Below are positions 6,946 to 16,027 of a stretch of 64,000 nt of DNA, in pieces (position 1 is the stretch's first letter; every line of letters starts with the position of its first letter). Origin of the DNA: an uncultured Bacteriovorax sp. Its GTDB lineage: Bacteria; Bdellovibrionota; Bacteriovoracia; Bacteriovoracales; Bacteriovoracaceae. The stretch covers positions 1 through 64,000 of the forward strand of contig CAMLKK010000007.1 of the NCBI GenBank assembly GCA_946480715.1, in the 5' to 3' direction. The position numbers and the translations under genes are program-made. Under the pieces are notes generated by a model, which was not told where the DNA came from, ran no database searches, and saw nothing but the letters and a program-made list of their open reading frames with translations.

Positions 6946-9615
6946 TTATCTTTTCGGCTTAGCAGATTTTCCCTGAAATTTACGTTTTTTAGACGGCTTT
7001 CCTTGTCGGAAATTTTTATTAGTTGATCCAACAGCTGAAGCAAGGTTTGAATTTTTCTCACCAGGTTTCGTTGGTCCACCACGTCTTGGGAATGGACGGC
7101 GACTAAAGCGTCTTTCTTTAAAACACTCTTCACAGATTGGGAATTTAGCACCTTCCGGAAGCTTCACTCCACAACTTGAACAAGTGGGAACGATTTTATC
7201 AGACAGAAGTGTATTTAATTTTTCAATCGCGAGTAGTTTATTCTCAAGTAAATCGCGTTCATCAAATTCAAAATTCTTACCATTAAAGTGTCTTGCTAAC
7301 CATTGATAAAGCTCAACACATTTAATTGTCGTTTCAAGGTAATCAATCTCATTAGAATTGTGATTGATGTGTTCATTTTTAATGATTTCATTCGAAACAT
7401 ATTTTTTCAGGATCCAAACGTAATATTGAACGTGCTCTAGTAGACCTAAGTTAACTGGGGCACAGGCGAATCCAAAAATTTCTGCCGACGAAAGTGTATT
7501 TCCGTGATCAATATCTTCAACTGTTTCTGCAAGTTCGATCATTTCTTTCAAATCAACACAGTAAAAAGGCTTCGTGAAAGTCATTGTGTTGAAGAGACGG
7601 AGGAATTCGGAAAGTTTTAAAATTGGTAGATTGTGGCTCGAAAGTGCATTGTTAACTTTTGTAAAAATATCTAAATCAGGCCCAACCATACTTTGTTTTT
7701 GCTGATCAAGTGTTGAGTCCAGTGCATCTTTAATGTCAGTTAAACCCTCTTCAACTTTCTGAAGACAAGTCACTTTACCAATAGGGAAACGTTGGAAACG
7801 GCCTGCACGTCCTGCAATCTGCTTAATCTCGCTGACAGTAATCGGATGTTCTTGAGAATTAATGTGCTTTGTGAGCGTAGAGAAAACAATTCGTTTAATT
7901 GGTAAGTTCATCCCCATCGAAATGGCATCTGTGCTTACGATAACGTCTGTAATTCCTTTATCAAATTTTCTCGCCTGTTCACGACGAACTTCCGGAGAGA
8001 GCATTCCATAAATAATAGAAACTTTAAATCCCAGTTGTTCAAGATCGAATTTATATCTCAGTGCATTTCTGCGTGAGAAGACAATGAGAGCATCACTTTT
8101 TTGTAACTGAGAAAGAGTGATCGGACGCTCTTCAACTTCCAGCTTCGTCATACGTTCATAGTTTCTGACTTCCAGCTCATCACCGCAAAGTTCAACAATC
8201 TGGCGAACGAGATCAAGGACTGATCCATCACCACAAACATGAACTTCATAGGAGTGAAGATTAACAAGAGCGCGAGTCCATGCCCATCCTCTTTGTTTAT
8301 CCGTGATCATCTGAATTTCATCGATGACAGCGCATGAAAATTCTTCATTGAGTTTCGCCATTTCGATAGTCGATGAATAGTGAGTTGCACCTTCAATCTC
8401 GATAACCTCTTCACCCGTAAGAAGAGTTGTCGCTACTCCTTTAGAGTTCATCGTATCGTAAAGTTCAGCGGCCAGAAGTCTAAGTGGTGCGAGATAACAA
8501 CCTTTGCGCGATTTAACGAGAGCTTCTATCGCGTGATAGGTTTTCCCCGAGTTCGTTGGTCCCATGTGATAGATGATCTTTCTAGGAACTTTACGAGCGT
8601 GCGAGTGAATCCAGAACTGTCCAAGATATTCCTGGAGAATGTTAGAAGAAATATCTTTTCTCTTTAATACGAGAATTGATTTGATAAGTTTTTTAAATTC
8701 AGCAACGAGATACTTTTCGTGCCTCCAAATGTTACTGCCAAGCTGTTTAAAGAAACGCTGGTATTCTTCATCGCTAACAAGATCGATGGAAAGACCATCT
8801 TCTTGTAACTGACGATGGAAAAAGAGAATCAGGTTGCGAGCGTGGTTAAGCGCTAACTCACCTGGATAGGTGAATGTATCTTCTGTTAATTGCTTAACTT
8901 GAGCTTCAAGACGATTAAGCGAAGATTTTTTCAGCTTGAACTGCACACCTTGAAACTTGCGATCAAGCGTTCGTAACAGGTTTTGATAAGAAACCGTTAC
9001 ATCTGCAATGGCGCCATCTTTTTGTTCGTCCACTTGCTGCTCAATACGAGTTTTTGTCTCATTGATAACAGCTAAACATTCTTCAAAAACAACTTCACGC
9101 ACGCGAGTTCTGAAATCGGCCATACAGGCCACGCACTGACACGTGAGGTTTGCCGATTTTAAGTCGGAGGTAAATTGTTCTTTGAGTAACTTCTGAGTAT
9201 CAACGTGATTGGCTTCTTTACTCTCCACCCATTTCTTTAAAACATTGTAATGCAGTTCAAGAACGGCCGGATTTAAACCTCCATCCTGACCATAAAAGAA
9301 AATTTCTTTTTCTGGCATCAAACAATCATCGATAAAGATGAGTGAAAGAATGGTGTCTCTTTGAAGGAACTCAAAAAAGTTTACGTATTCTGTGTTAAAA
9401 GTGGAAACAAGCGATGGATGTTGCTTAAATGTATTCCATAGCGCTGTTTGCGTTTTTTCAATAAAATCGAGAATGATCGCTGCATCTTCAGATGTGCGAA
9501 TATAATCATCATTTTCAGCGAAAGAATGAATTTTAATAAGGGTTTTACGTTCAGTATCTAGAAGGGATTTGATGCCTTTATAGTCTGGGAGGGCGGGAAA
9601 ATCAGTCGTGCTCAA
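6946..9615 (-). CDS. SUV3-like DExH RNA helicase with zinc ribbon and basic tail
   Basis: 889 residues. The first ~340 residues are not recognised and contain a Cys cluster (CQCVAC, 159-164). The helicase core follows: Walker A GPTNSGKT (352-359), DEIQ (432-435), a GDGS motif, then the second RecA domain with STDAISMGMNLP and the motif VI sequence QIAGRAGRF. This is the SUV3 (mitochondrial-type) branch, known for RNA unwinding with degradosomes. Near the C-terminus is a zinc ribbon (CSSCGVKL ... CEECF), then a strongly basic RG/K-rich tail of ~60 residues that probably binds RNA. The start is TTG, with AAGGA seven bases upstream. First gene of an operon with DUF455 and the ATP-grasp-like gene. 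Confidence 0.88.
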   Translation of the reverse strand: MSTTDFPALPDYKGIKSLLDTERKTLIKIHSFAENDDYIRTSEDAAIILDFIEKTQTALWNTFKQHPSLVSTFNTEYVNFFEFLQRDTILSLIFIDDCLMPEKEIFFYGQDGGLNPAVLELHYNVLKKWVESKEANHVDTQKLLKEQFTSDLKSANLTCQCVACMADFRTRVREVVFEECLAVINETKTRIEQQVDEQKDGAIADVTVSYQNLLRTLDRKFQGVQFKLKKSSLNRLEAQVKQLTEDTFTYPGELALNHARNLILFFHRQLQEDGLSIDLVSDEEYQRFFKQLGSNIWRHEKYLVAEFKKLIKSILVLKRKDISSNILQEYLGQFWIHSHARKVPRKIIYHMGPTNSGKTYHAIEALVKSRKGCYLAPLRLLAAELYDTMNSKGVATTLLTGEEVIEIEGATHYSSTIEMAKLNEEFSCAVIDEIQMITDKQRGWAWTRALVNLHSYEVHVCGDGSVLDLVRQIVELCGDELEVRNYERMTKLEVEERPITLSQLQKSDALIVFSRRNALRYKFDLEQLGFKVSIIYGMLSPEVRREQARKFDKGITDVIVSTDAISMGMNLPIKRIVFSTLTKHINSQEHPITVSEIKQIAGRAGRFQRFPIGKVTCLQKVEEGLTDIKDALDSTLDQQKQSMVGPDLDIFTKVNNALSSHNLPILKLSEFLRLFNTMTFTKPFYCVDLKEMIELAETVEDIDHGNTLSSAEIFGFACAPVNLGLLEHVQYYVWILKKYVSNEIIKNEHINHNSNEIDYLETTIKCVELYQWLARHFNGKNFEFDERDLLENKLLAIEKLNTLLSDKIVPTCSSCGVKLPEGAKFPICEECFKERRFSRRPFPRRGGPTKPGEKNSNLASAVGSTNKNFRQGKPSKKRKFQGKSAKPKR

Positions 9616-9678
9616 TAAAAATTCCTTTTTTTGGTTACACGACTGAGTATAGCTTAAGAAGTTCTAATGGTCTAACAC

Positions 9679-10872
9679 CTAACGATCTAATTCGACCACG
9701 TAGGCAAGACCCATTTTTGCAAATTTATAAGCATGATCAGCGTTGTTATTCGAAACCGAAAGTGTATCTCTCACAGTGTGAATATTGCGGTTCATGTCGC
9801 CCATTCTCGACTCGAATGGCATAGATGCTGGGTATCCTTGAGCATGCCACGAAGCATGGTCAGAACAGCCATATCCGCATTTATCATATCCCCATTTAAC
9901 ATCTGGTACATAACGATCAATGATTGTTCCTAAAAAAGCGTTTTGCGCATCGTTTGTGTAGTCTCTCATCATAACGATGTCGAGTTCTTTAGTTCCTTTG
10001 AAATTTGTCATATCCAACTGAAGAACACCAACAACATTAACATTGCGAGTTTTGAAATCTTTAGCAATGGCCTTAGAACCTAAAAGCCCAACTTCTTCAC
10101 CGGCATAGGCCATGAATTTAATTGTTTTTTCTGGCTGGTAAGAGCTTGTAGCAAGGACGCGAATAATTTCTGTTACCGTTGCAATCCCTGAAGCATTATC
10201 ATCAGCTCCTGGTGCAGTTGAAGTCGCTCCACCGAAAGAACCATTGATTGAATCCTGGTGACCACCAACAATGATGACTTCATCAGATTTACCTTTCAAA
10301 GTAAGAATAACTGATGGCTGATCCCATTGTGAGTGAGCGAAAAATTCAACCGTAGCATCTGAACGATTCTTTACAAGTTCTGACCAAGTATCTTTGATCC
10401 ATGTTGCAGAAGCTTTACCAAATTCGCCTTTGTAATAACGATTTTTGAAGCTCGATAATTTTGTAATTGTTTGGAAAATATTTTCAGACTTCACTTCTGT
10501 TAGAAGTGGCTTAATTAAACTTTCTTGATCTAGGTTGTAGTTTGCAAATTCATTATTCTTTGCAAATTTTTGCTCGCTTTCCTGACCAGCTAGAAGATCG
10601 TATGCTTCAGCAAGATCGTCATGAACCATGAATCCACCACAACGATTGAAATTTCTATGCATAAACATAGAAAGCCATGGCAGAGCTTCTTCATCAATTT
10701 GAATGATCGAAATGTTTCCTTCCGTCTGAACGGCCTGCATACGTTTTCCGAAAGTTTTTTCAGAAAAGTTCAATGCGTCTGCATCAATAGAAATTGTCAC
10801 TTCTTTGGTTTGGGCGAAAGTGGGAGCAGCAATCATTGCTAGTGCTAGGATAAAGGCGTTCATGCGTTTCAT
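9679..10872 (-). CDS. Secreted M28 zinc aminopeptidase (bacterial leucyl aminopeptidase type)
   Basis: 397 residues with a signal peptide ending APTFA-Q (cut ~20/21), a propeptide-like region to ~130, and an M28 catalytic domain. All five di-zinc ligands are visible: H205 (GGHQDS), D224 (GADDNASG), E260 (AGEEVG, with general base E259), D287 (LDMTN) and H339 (SDHASW). This matches the Vibrio proteolyticus aminopeptidase group. The likely role is release of N-terminal hydrophobic residues from peptides outside the cell or in the periplasm, useful for feeding on protein. AAGGATTG precedes the start. A second ATG three codons later would also work. Transcribed towards the helicase gene but 63 bases away. 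Confidence 0.93.
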   Translation of the reverse strand: MKRMNAFILALAMIAAPTFAQTKEVTISIDADALNFSEKTFGKRMQAVQTEGNISIIQIDEEALPWLSMFMHRNFNRCGGFMVHDDLAEAYDLLAGQESEQKFAKNNEFANYNLDQESLIKPLLTEVKSENIFQTITKLSSFKNRYYKGEFGKASATWIKDTWSELVKNRSDATVEFFAHSQWDQPSVILTLKGKSDEVIIVGGHQDSINGSFGGATSTAPGADDNASGIATVTEIIRVLATSSYQPEKTIKFMAYAGEEVGLLGSKAIAKDFKTRNVNVVGVLQLDMTNFKGTKELDIVMMRDYTNDAQNAFLGTIIDRYVPDVKWGYDKCGYGCSDHASWHAQGYPASMPFESRMGDMNRNIHTVRDTLSVSNNNADHAYKFAKMGLAYVVELDR

Positions 10873-11009
10873 AATTCAATCCTTAAAAGGTAATCATCCA
10901 TGATTATTAATAAAAGTGTGGGACATTGATTTTGATTTGTCTAATTTTCTGTCCTTTTCTCTTCTTACTTCTTAGAATATTTTTAGATTATTTAGACGGA
11001 GATTTTTTT

Positions 11010-11999
11010 ATGATGGCCACTTGGTTAACTGAGACTTTCAAAATTCGCTATCCCATTATTCTCGCACCAATGTTCTTAGTGAATAATAATAAGATGTTAA
11101 TTGAAGCCGCTAAACACGGAATCATCGGATGCATACCATCTCTGAACTACAGAACCCCTGCAGAATTTGAGACTGCGTTAAAAGAATTAAACGTCGCTTG
11201 CAATGGTAAGTTTGGAATTAATCTCATAGTAAATAAGTCAAATATTCATCTTAATTCACATCTTGAGATGCTAGAAAAGACTCCTCCAGCATTCATCATT
11301 ACTTCTCTGGGATCACCGGAAGAAACAATTAAAAGACTTGCTCCGTTGGGAGTGAAAATTCTCTGTGATGTCGTTGATGTTGATTATGCAAAAAAAGTTG
11401 AGTCACTTGGGGCACATGCTCTAATCGCAGTAAACTCTGGTGCCGGTGGACACGCTGGTAATATTCCACCTTCTGTTCTTGTTCCTATGCTCTTGAAAGA
11501 AACAAAACTTCCAGTGATCTCAGCTGGAGGTGTGGGAACGGGAGCTGCTCTCCTATCTGCCCTCGCTCTTGGTGCAGAAGGTGTTTCAATTGGCTCTCCA
11601 TTCATCGCTACAGTTGAATCTGGAGTTTCTGATGAGTATAAAAAAGCTGTCGTTCAATATGGTGCTAAAGACATCGTGATGACGACAAAAATTTCAGGTA
11701 CACCTTGTACTGTAATTGCCACGGACTACGTTAAAAAAATCGGTACTCAACAAAACTTTATTGAATCGTTTCTCAATCAGAATAAGAAATTAAAAAAATA
11801 TGCCAAGATGCTGACTTACTACAAGGGAATGAAGGCGATTGAAAAAGCTGCGTTCTCTGCCACATATCAGACAGTATGGTGTGCTGGACCTTCGATTGAA
11901 TTTACTGAAAAAATTGAAAATGTTCAGACGATTATTGAAAGATTAGTAAGAGAGTATGAAGAAGCGTTTGAGAAATTGATGAAGAGAAAGGGAGCTTAA
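11010..11999 (+). CDS. Nitronate monooxygenase / enoyl-reductase-like flavoprotein
   Basis: 329 residues from the ATG at 11010, which has GACGGAGA seven bases upstream; the frame stays open for 28 more codons upstream but they encode an unlikely hydrophobic leader. The TIM-barrel FMN pattern of the NMO/2-nitropropane dioxygenase family is clear: RYPIILAPM at the N-terminus, SGAGGHAGN (~145), and the phosphate-binding ISAGGVGTGAAL and ALGAEGVSIGSPF. Family members oxidise nitronates or reduce enoyl groups; the exact substrate is unknown. Single gene closed by a shared terminator. Confidence 0.85.
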   Translation: MMATWLTETFKIRYPIILAPMFLVNNNKMLIEAAKHGIIGCIPSLNYRTPAEFETALKELNVACNGKFGINLIVNKSNIHLNSHLEMLEKTPPAFIITSLGSPEETIKRLAPLGVKILCDVVDVDYAKKVESLGAHALIAVNSGAGGHAGNIPPSVLVPMLLKETKLPVISAGGVGTGAALLSALALGAEGVSIGSPFIATVESGVSDEYKKAVVQYGAKDIVMTTKISGTPCTVIATDYVKKIGTQQNFIESFLNQNKKLKKYAKMLTYYKGMKAIEKAAFSATYQTVWCAGPSIEFTEKIENVQTIIERLVREYEEAFEKLMKRKGA

Positions 12000-12025
12000 T
12001 CGCTATCAAGCTCCCCTATTTTTTT
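11990..12025. terminator. Bidirectional intrinsic terminator
   Basis: Perfect 8-bp stem GGGAGCTT (11990-11997) / AAGCTCCC (12008-12015) followed on the plus strand by CTATTTTTTT. The stem overlaps the last codons and stop of the nitronate monooxygenase gene. On the minus strand the same stem is followed by TTTCTCTT, so it can also end the convergent L,D-transpeptidase transcript. Confidence 0.85.
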
Positions 12026-12028
12026 AAA

Positions 12029-12628
12029 CTAATTTACAGTAATCCACACTTTATAAATTCCATGTTTTCTTACAAGACGATTGAAGAGGTATCCATTATC
12101 CGGATGCACGCGGATACATCCGTGACTTGCTGGAGTTCCTAAGCGACTCCAATTTCCTCTCGTCGTTCCGTGAATAGCATATCCACCAGAAATGAAAACA
12201 GCGTAAGGCATATTTCCTAATCCGTTATAATCACCATCTGGATAACGTGTTGATGTATATCGATCATAAATTCTTCCATTTGGATGTCGATCAAAATCAG
12301 GTGTCGTGTACCCTGCCTTACCTGACGAAACTTTCCATGTGTAAGTTAGAACACCATCGAGATAAAGATATAAACGCTGTGCTCGCTTATCCACATCGGC
12401 CCAAACTGGACATGAGTTTCGGTAGCAAGTAGCTTTCAGCATTCCATCGAGATCGAATGGTAGAAAAGCTGACTTACCAGTTTCTCTTTCATATTCAGCA
12501 TCCATCTCTTTTAGTTTTTGTTCAATATTGGGATCTGCTGGATTCAATTCATCAAGAATATTTCCGACACTTTCACCAGCATGAGCGTTCATCAAGGTGA
12601 GAGCGAACGTTAACAAGAGTGCCTTCAT
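12029..12628 (-). CDS. Secreted L,D-transpeptidase (YkuD family)
   Basis: 199 residues from the ATG at 12628, which is preceded by AAAGGAGATTTGGAA; earlier in-frame starts lack this. Signal peptide MKALLLTFALTLMNAHA with a cut near residue 17. The YkuD domain occupies ~75-199: H153 (YAIHGT) and the catalytic SHGCIRVH motif with C171. The enzyme makes or exchanges 3-3 crosslinks or attaches proteins to meso-diaminopimelate in peptidoglycan. A second, unrelated-looking L,D-transpeptidase is divergent, 297 bases away. Confidence 0.93.
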   Translation of the reverse strand: MKALLLTFALTLMNAHAGESVGNILDELNPADPNIEQKLKEMDAEYERETGKSAFLPFDLDGMLKATCYRNSCPVWADVDKRAQRLYLYLDGVLTYTWKVSSGKAGYTTPDFDRHPNGRIYDRYTSTRYPDGDYNGLGNMPYAVFISGGYAIHGTTRGNWSRLGTPASHGCIRVHPDNGYLFNRLVRKHGIYKVWITVN

Positions 12629-12673
12629 TTCCAAATCTCCTTTTTGAAGTTGTAGCTTTTCCATAGCTACATT

Positions 12674-12702
12674 TTTTATCACCCAAAAAAATTTCAGTGC
12701 AA
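12674..12702 (-). promoter_or_regulatory. Candidate sigma-70 promoter for the L,D-transpeptidase
   Basis: On the minus strand TTGCAC (12702-12697) and ATAAAA (12679-12674) are separated by 17 bases, 46 bases before the start codon. The remainder of the 297-base divergent gap (12629-12925) holds no other clear site and no gene. Confidence 0.35.
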
Positions 12703-12925
12703 AGACTGAATGAGACTAAACCATCAGGCCATTGCTTGATGGAAATTTTCTTATCAGTGAAATTTTGTAGTGTGAAAAAGTAACTGATCATTCAATTCGG
12801 TGACAACAGATCGTTTCATTCTACGGGATACTTACCACTTAACACTAACTCAAACTGGCATTTTGACTGCACTTTCATGGAGCACAGGTTTAATTAACGT
12901 CAAACAACTCAACAAAGGAGCTTCA

Positions 12926-13651
12926 GTGAAGCAAACGCAAAGATATACTCTGCTTTCATTTTTCTTTTCTTTTTTTCTATTAATCATGAGTAGCCAGGTG
13001 CATGCATCGGGTGCAAAAAGACCGGATATTGGAACTGACACTACACTAACAACTGAAATGTCACCGACTGATTCAACAGGAACAGGAAGTGGTACTGGTG
13101 CTGGAACAACTTATGATGGCCCGACTTCGAATGCCTATTCGTATGTTGATCAGGAAGGAAAAGTTCCCAGGCATCTTTTAACAAAGGCCCTTAATTTCTT
13201 CGATCAAAACAAAGCTAAACTTGCAAACCAAGATTACATTGTTGTTATCGATTACAAACAACATAACTCGAAAGAACGTTTCTATTTAATTGATATGGTT
13301 TCTGGAAAAGCTGAGAGCTACTTAGTGGCCCACGGTAAAGGTTCAGATCCTGGATTGAGTGGATACTCTACAAAATTTTCGAATACAGCAGATTCACTTA
13401 TGACTTCGCTTGGATTCTTTATTACTGGTGAAACATATTATGGATCGAATGGATTTTCTCTAAAACTTGATGGCCAATCGTCAACTAATTCTAATGCTCG
13501 CGCTCGTGCAATCGTTATCCATGGCGCCGAATATGTTTCACCAGGTGACATCATTGGAAGAAGCTGGGGATGTCCTGCCCTTGAAATGAGATATCACGAA
13601 GAGATTATCGAAAAAATCAAAGGCGGAGCACTCGTTTACTCTGGAGTTTAA
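12926..13651 (+). CDS. Murein L,D-transpeptidase catalytic domain protein (YkuD_2 type)
   Basis: 241 residues from the GTG at 12926, chosen because AAAGGAG lies seven bases upstream and because the product then begins with a clean signal peptide (SFFFSFFLLI core, cut after HA at ~27). A Thr/Gly/Ser-rich linker (~35-65, TGTGSGTGAG) leads to the catalytic domain. H199 (VIHGAEY) and C216 (SWGCPAL) form the family signature, with the GCPAL variant typical of the YkuD_2 group rather than GCIRV. Periplasmic or cell-surface peptidoglycan modification is expected. Convergent with a small secreted protein gene three bases away. Confidence 0.9.
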   Translation: MKQTQRYTLLSFFFSFFLLIMSSQVHASGAKRPDIGTDTTLTTEMSPTDSTGTGSGTGAGTTYDGPTSNAYSYVDQEGKVPRHLLTKALNFFDQNKAKLANQDYIVVIDYKQHNSKERFYLIDMVSGKAESYLVAHGKGSDPGLSGYSTKFSNTADSLMTSLGFFITGETYYGSNGFSLKLDGQSSTNSNARARAIVIHGAEYVSPGDIIGRSWGCPALEMRYHEEIIEKIKGGALVYSGV

Positions 13652-13654
13652 TCC

Positions 13655-13954
13655 CTACTTGCGTGCTTCCTCGATTTCACAATCGATGGAAGCATGTCCA
13701 TTTTCTTTCCAATCTAAAACTGTCGTCAAACTCTTCTGATTATAATCTTTCACTGAATAACTAAACGTCTTTAAATTTTGAGCTGGCACTTCGATGCTCA
13801 CAGAATTTAATTTTCCTTCAACAACAGTTCCCTCAAAAACAATTCCATTTTGTGAGTGATTCACAGTGGCCATTGCCCATTCATCAACTGGTTTTTGAAT
13901 CGAGTGCATTTGTCCTGCTGCAACTACGAGACAGCTCAATACGAAAGTCGTCAT
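13655..13954 (-). CDS. Small secreted protein of unknown function
   Basis: 99 residues. A short hydrophobic N-terminus (TTFVLSCLVVAAG) looks like a signal peptide; it contains LSC and could be a lipobox, but the position (residue 8) is too early to be convincing. The rest is predicted beta-rich, with a single further cysteine near the end. AAGGAG lies six bases before the start. No family recognised. Confidence 0.65.
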   Translation of the reverse strand: MTTFVLSCLVVAAGQMHSIQKPVDEWAMATVNHSQNGIVFEGTVVEGKLNSVSIEVPAQNLKTFSYSVKDYNQKSLTTVLDWKENGHASIDCEIEEARK

Positions 13955-13982
13955 TCATGGCTCCTTAAAAAAGCATTTTGAT

Positions 13983-16016
13983 TTATTTAATCAATCCCGC
14001 TCTTCTAAGTAAAGCATCAGGGTTTGGTTTTTGACCTCTGAATGCTTCGTACAGGCTCATAGGATGCTGAGAACCACCACGGCTAAGAATGTTGTCCTTG
14101 AAGCGTTTAGCAGCTTCACGATTGAAGATCCCTTTCTCTTTAAAGAATTCAAAAGCATCAGCATCAAGAACTTCGGCCCATTTGTATGAGTAATATCCTG
14201 CAGAATATCCACCAGCGAAAATGTGCGAGAATGCTGTTGAAATAGAAGTCCCTTTTACCGTTGGAAGAAATTCCATTTTATCAGTGATCTTTGTTTCAAA
14301 TGCTTCAATGTCATTGATGTGACCAGGATCTGTTGAGTGCCATGCCATATCAACTGAAGCAAAACTTAATTGTCTTAAAGTTGCACGGCCTTCAAGGAAG
14401 CTCGAGCTGTCTTTGATTTTTTTAATCAGTTCAGCTGGAATTTTTTCTTTCGTTTCATAGTGTTCAGCAAATAGATCCAGACATTCTTTTTCGTATGCCC
14501 AGTTCTCCATGATTTGCGATGGAAGTTCAACGAAATCCCAGAATACATTTGTACCTGATAATGATTCGTAATGAGTATTAGCAAGCATTCCATGTAGTGC
14601 GTGACCGAATTCATGGAATAACGTTACAACTTCATCAAAACCAAGCAATGACGGTTTTGTCGGAGTTGGTTTAGTAAAGTTACATACGATGGCCACATGC
14701 GGACGAATGTTTTTTCCATTCTCAATTTTCTGACCGCGGAAACTTGTCATCCATGCACCATTACGTTTGCCTGCGCGAGGGTGGAAGTCTGAGTAGTAAA
14801 CCGCTACGTGATTTCCATTTTCATCAACAACCTCATACGTTTTTACATCTGGGTGATAAACTGGAATGTCAGAGCGTGGAATAAATTTTAAGCCGTAAAG
14901 ATTTTCTGCGACTTTGAAAACACCATTGATGACGTTTTCAAGTTTAAAGTATGGACGAAGAACTTCATCGTTAACTTGGAATCGCTCGTTCTTTAGTTTT
15001 TCAGCATAATAAAGTGAATCCCAACGTTGGAAATCTTCGATACCATCAAGTTTCTTAGCATAAGCTCTAAGCTCTTCAGTTTCTTTTAAAGCTGCTGGAG
15101 TTGCATGGTTAACAATATTATCCATGAAGCTCATAACGGTTTGAGGATTTGAAGCCATTCTTTCTTCGAGTACAAAATGTGCATGTGATTCGTACCCAAG
15201 AAGTTTTGCTTTTTGGTGTCTCAATGTCGCAATGTCTTTGATGATGTTGCGGTTATCAAGTTCATCGCCTTTGAATCCTTTAGTTGTATTTCCTAAAAAG
15301 ATTTTTTTTCTTAATTCACGATTGCTTGCATAAGTTAAAAATGGAATGACACTTGGGTAAGCAAGTGTGAAGGCCCATTTACCTTCATGCCCTTTTTCTT
15401 TTGCTGTCTGAGCAGCTGCTTCAATAACGTCAGCAGGTAGACCAGCAAGATCTTCTTTCTTTTCAATGAGCATTAGGTAGTTATTTGTTTCTTTTAAAAC
15501 ATTGTCTGAAAACTGAAGTGAAAGAGTAGAAAGTTTAGTCGAAACTTCACGCATCACTTTCTTTTGATCGTCATTTAAAAGAGCGCCGTTACGAACAAAA
15601 CTCTTATAAGTTTTTTCCAACAACATCATCTGTTCAGCATTGAGATTGAAAGAATCTTTTTTATCCCAAACTTTTTTGATTTTATTGAATAGTTCAAGAT
15701 CTAAACTTACGTCGTTTCCGTATTCAGTAAGAATCGGAGAAAACTCTTTTGCGATTTCTTGCATTTCATCGTTTGTTTCAGCTGAATGCAAATTGAAGAA
15801 AACTCCAGAGACAATTTCCACTTCTGGAGCTGCATTTTCTAATGCTTCGATAACGTTCGCAAATGTTTCAGGTTCTTTGTTTGTTTTGATCGCATCGATA
15901 TTCGCTTTTGCTTTTGCAATCGCTGCTTTCAAAGCAGGCATGAAATCAGCATTCTTAATTTTATCAAATGGAACTGTTTCAAAAGGTGTGTTGAATTTTT
16001 CAAGTAAAACGTTCAT
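13983..16016 (-). CDS. M3 family zinc oligopeptidase / dipeptidyl carboxypeptidase
   Basis: 677 residues, the usual length. The zinc motif HEFGH is at 468-472, and the downstream glutamate ligand lies in the FWDFVELPSQIMENW segment. The C-terminal block SRGGSQHPMSLYEAFRG is characteristic of the Dcp/PrlC branch. There is no signal peptide, so it should degrade oligopeptides in the cytoplasm. The start is preceded by GGAG. It lies 11 bases downstream of the preceding gene on the same strand and may be co-transcribed with it. Confidence 0.93.
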   Translation of the reverse strand: MNVLLEKFNTPFETVPFDKIKNADFMPALKAAIAKAKANIDAIKTNKEPETFANVIEALENAAPEVEIVSGVFFNLHSAETNDEMQEIAKEFSPILTEYGNDVSLDLELFNKIKKVWDKKDSFNLNAEQMMLLEKTYKSFVRNGALLNDDQKKVMREVSTKLSTLSLQFSDNVLKETNNYLMLIEKKEDLAGLPADVIEAAAQTAKEKGHEGKWAFTLAYPSVIPFLTYASNRELRKKIFLGNTTKGFKGDELDNRNIIKDIATLRHQKAKLLGYESHAHFVLEERMASNPQTVMSFMDNIVNHATPAALKETEELRAYAKKLDGIEDFQRWDSLYYAEKLKNERFQVNDEVLRPYFKLENVINGVFKVAENLYGLKFIPRSDIPVYHPDVKTYEVVDENGNHVAVYYSDFHPRAGKRNGAWMTSFRGQKIENGKNIRPHVAIVCNFTKPTPTKPSLLGFDEVVTLFHEFGHALHGMLANTHYESLSGTNVFWDFVELPSQIMENWAYEKECLDLFAEHYETKEKIPAELIKKIKDSSSFLEGRATLRQLSFASVDMAWHSTDPGHINDIEAFETKITDKMEFLPTVKGTSISTAFSHIFAGGYSAGYYSYKWAEVLDADAFEFFKEKGIFNREAAKRFKDNILSRGGSQHPMSLYEAFRGQKPNPDALLRRAGLIK

Positions 16017-16027
16017 ATGGACTCCTA

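Noticed and set aside
10926..11009. Longer N-terminus for nitronate monooxygenase
   Set aside because: The added residues are hydrophobic and precede the family's conserved start; GACGGAGA supports the ATG at 11010.
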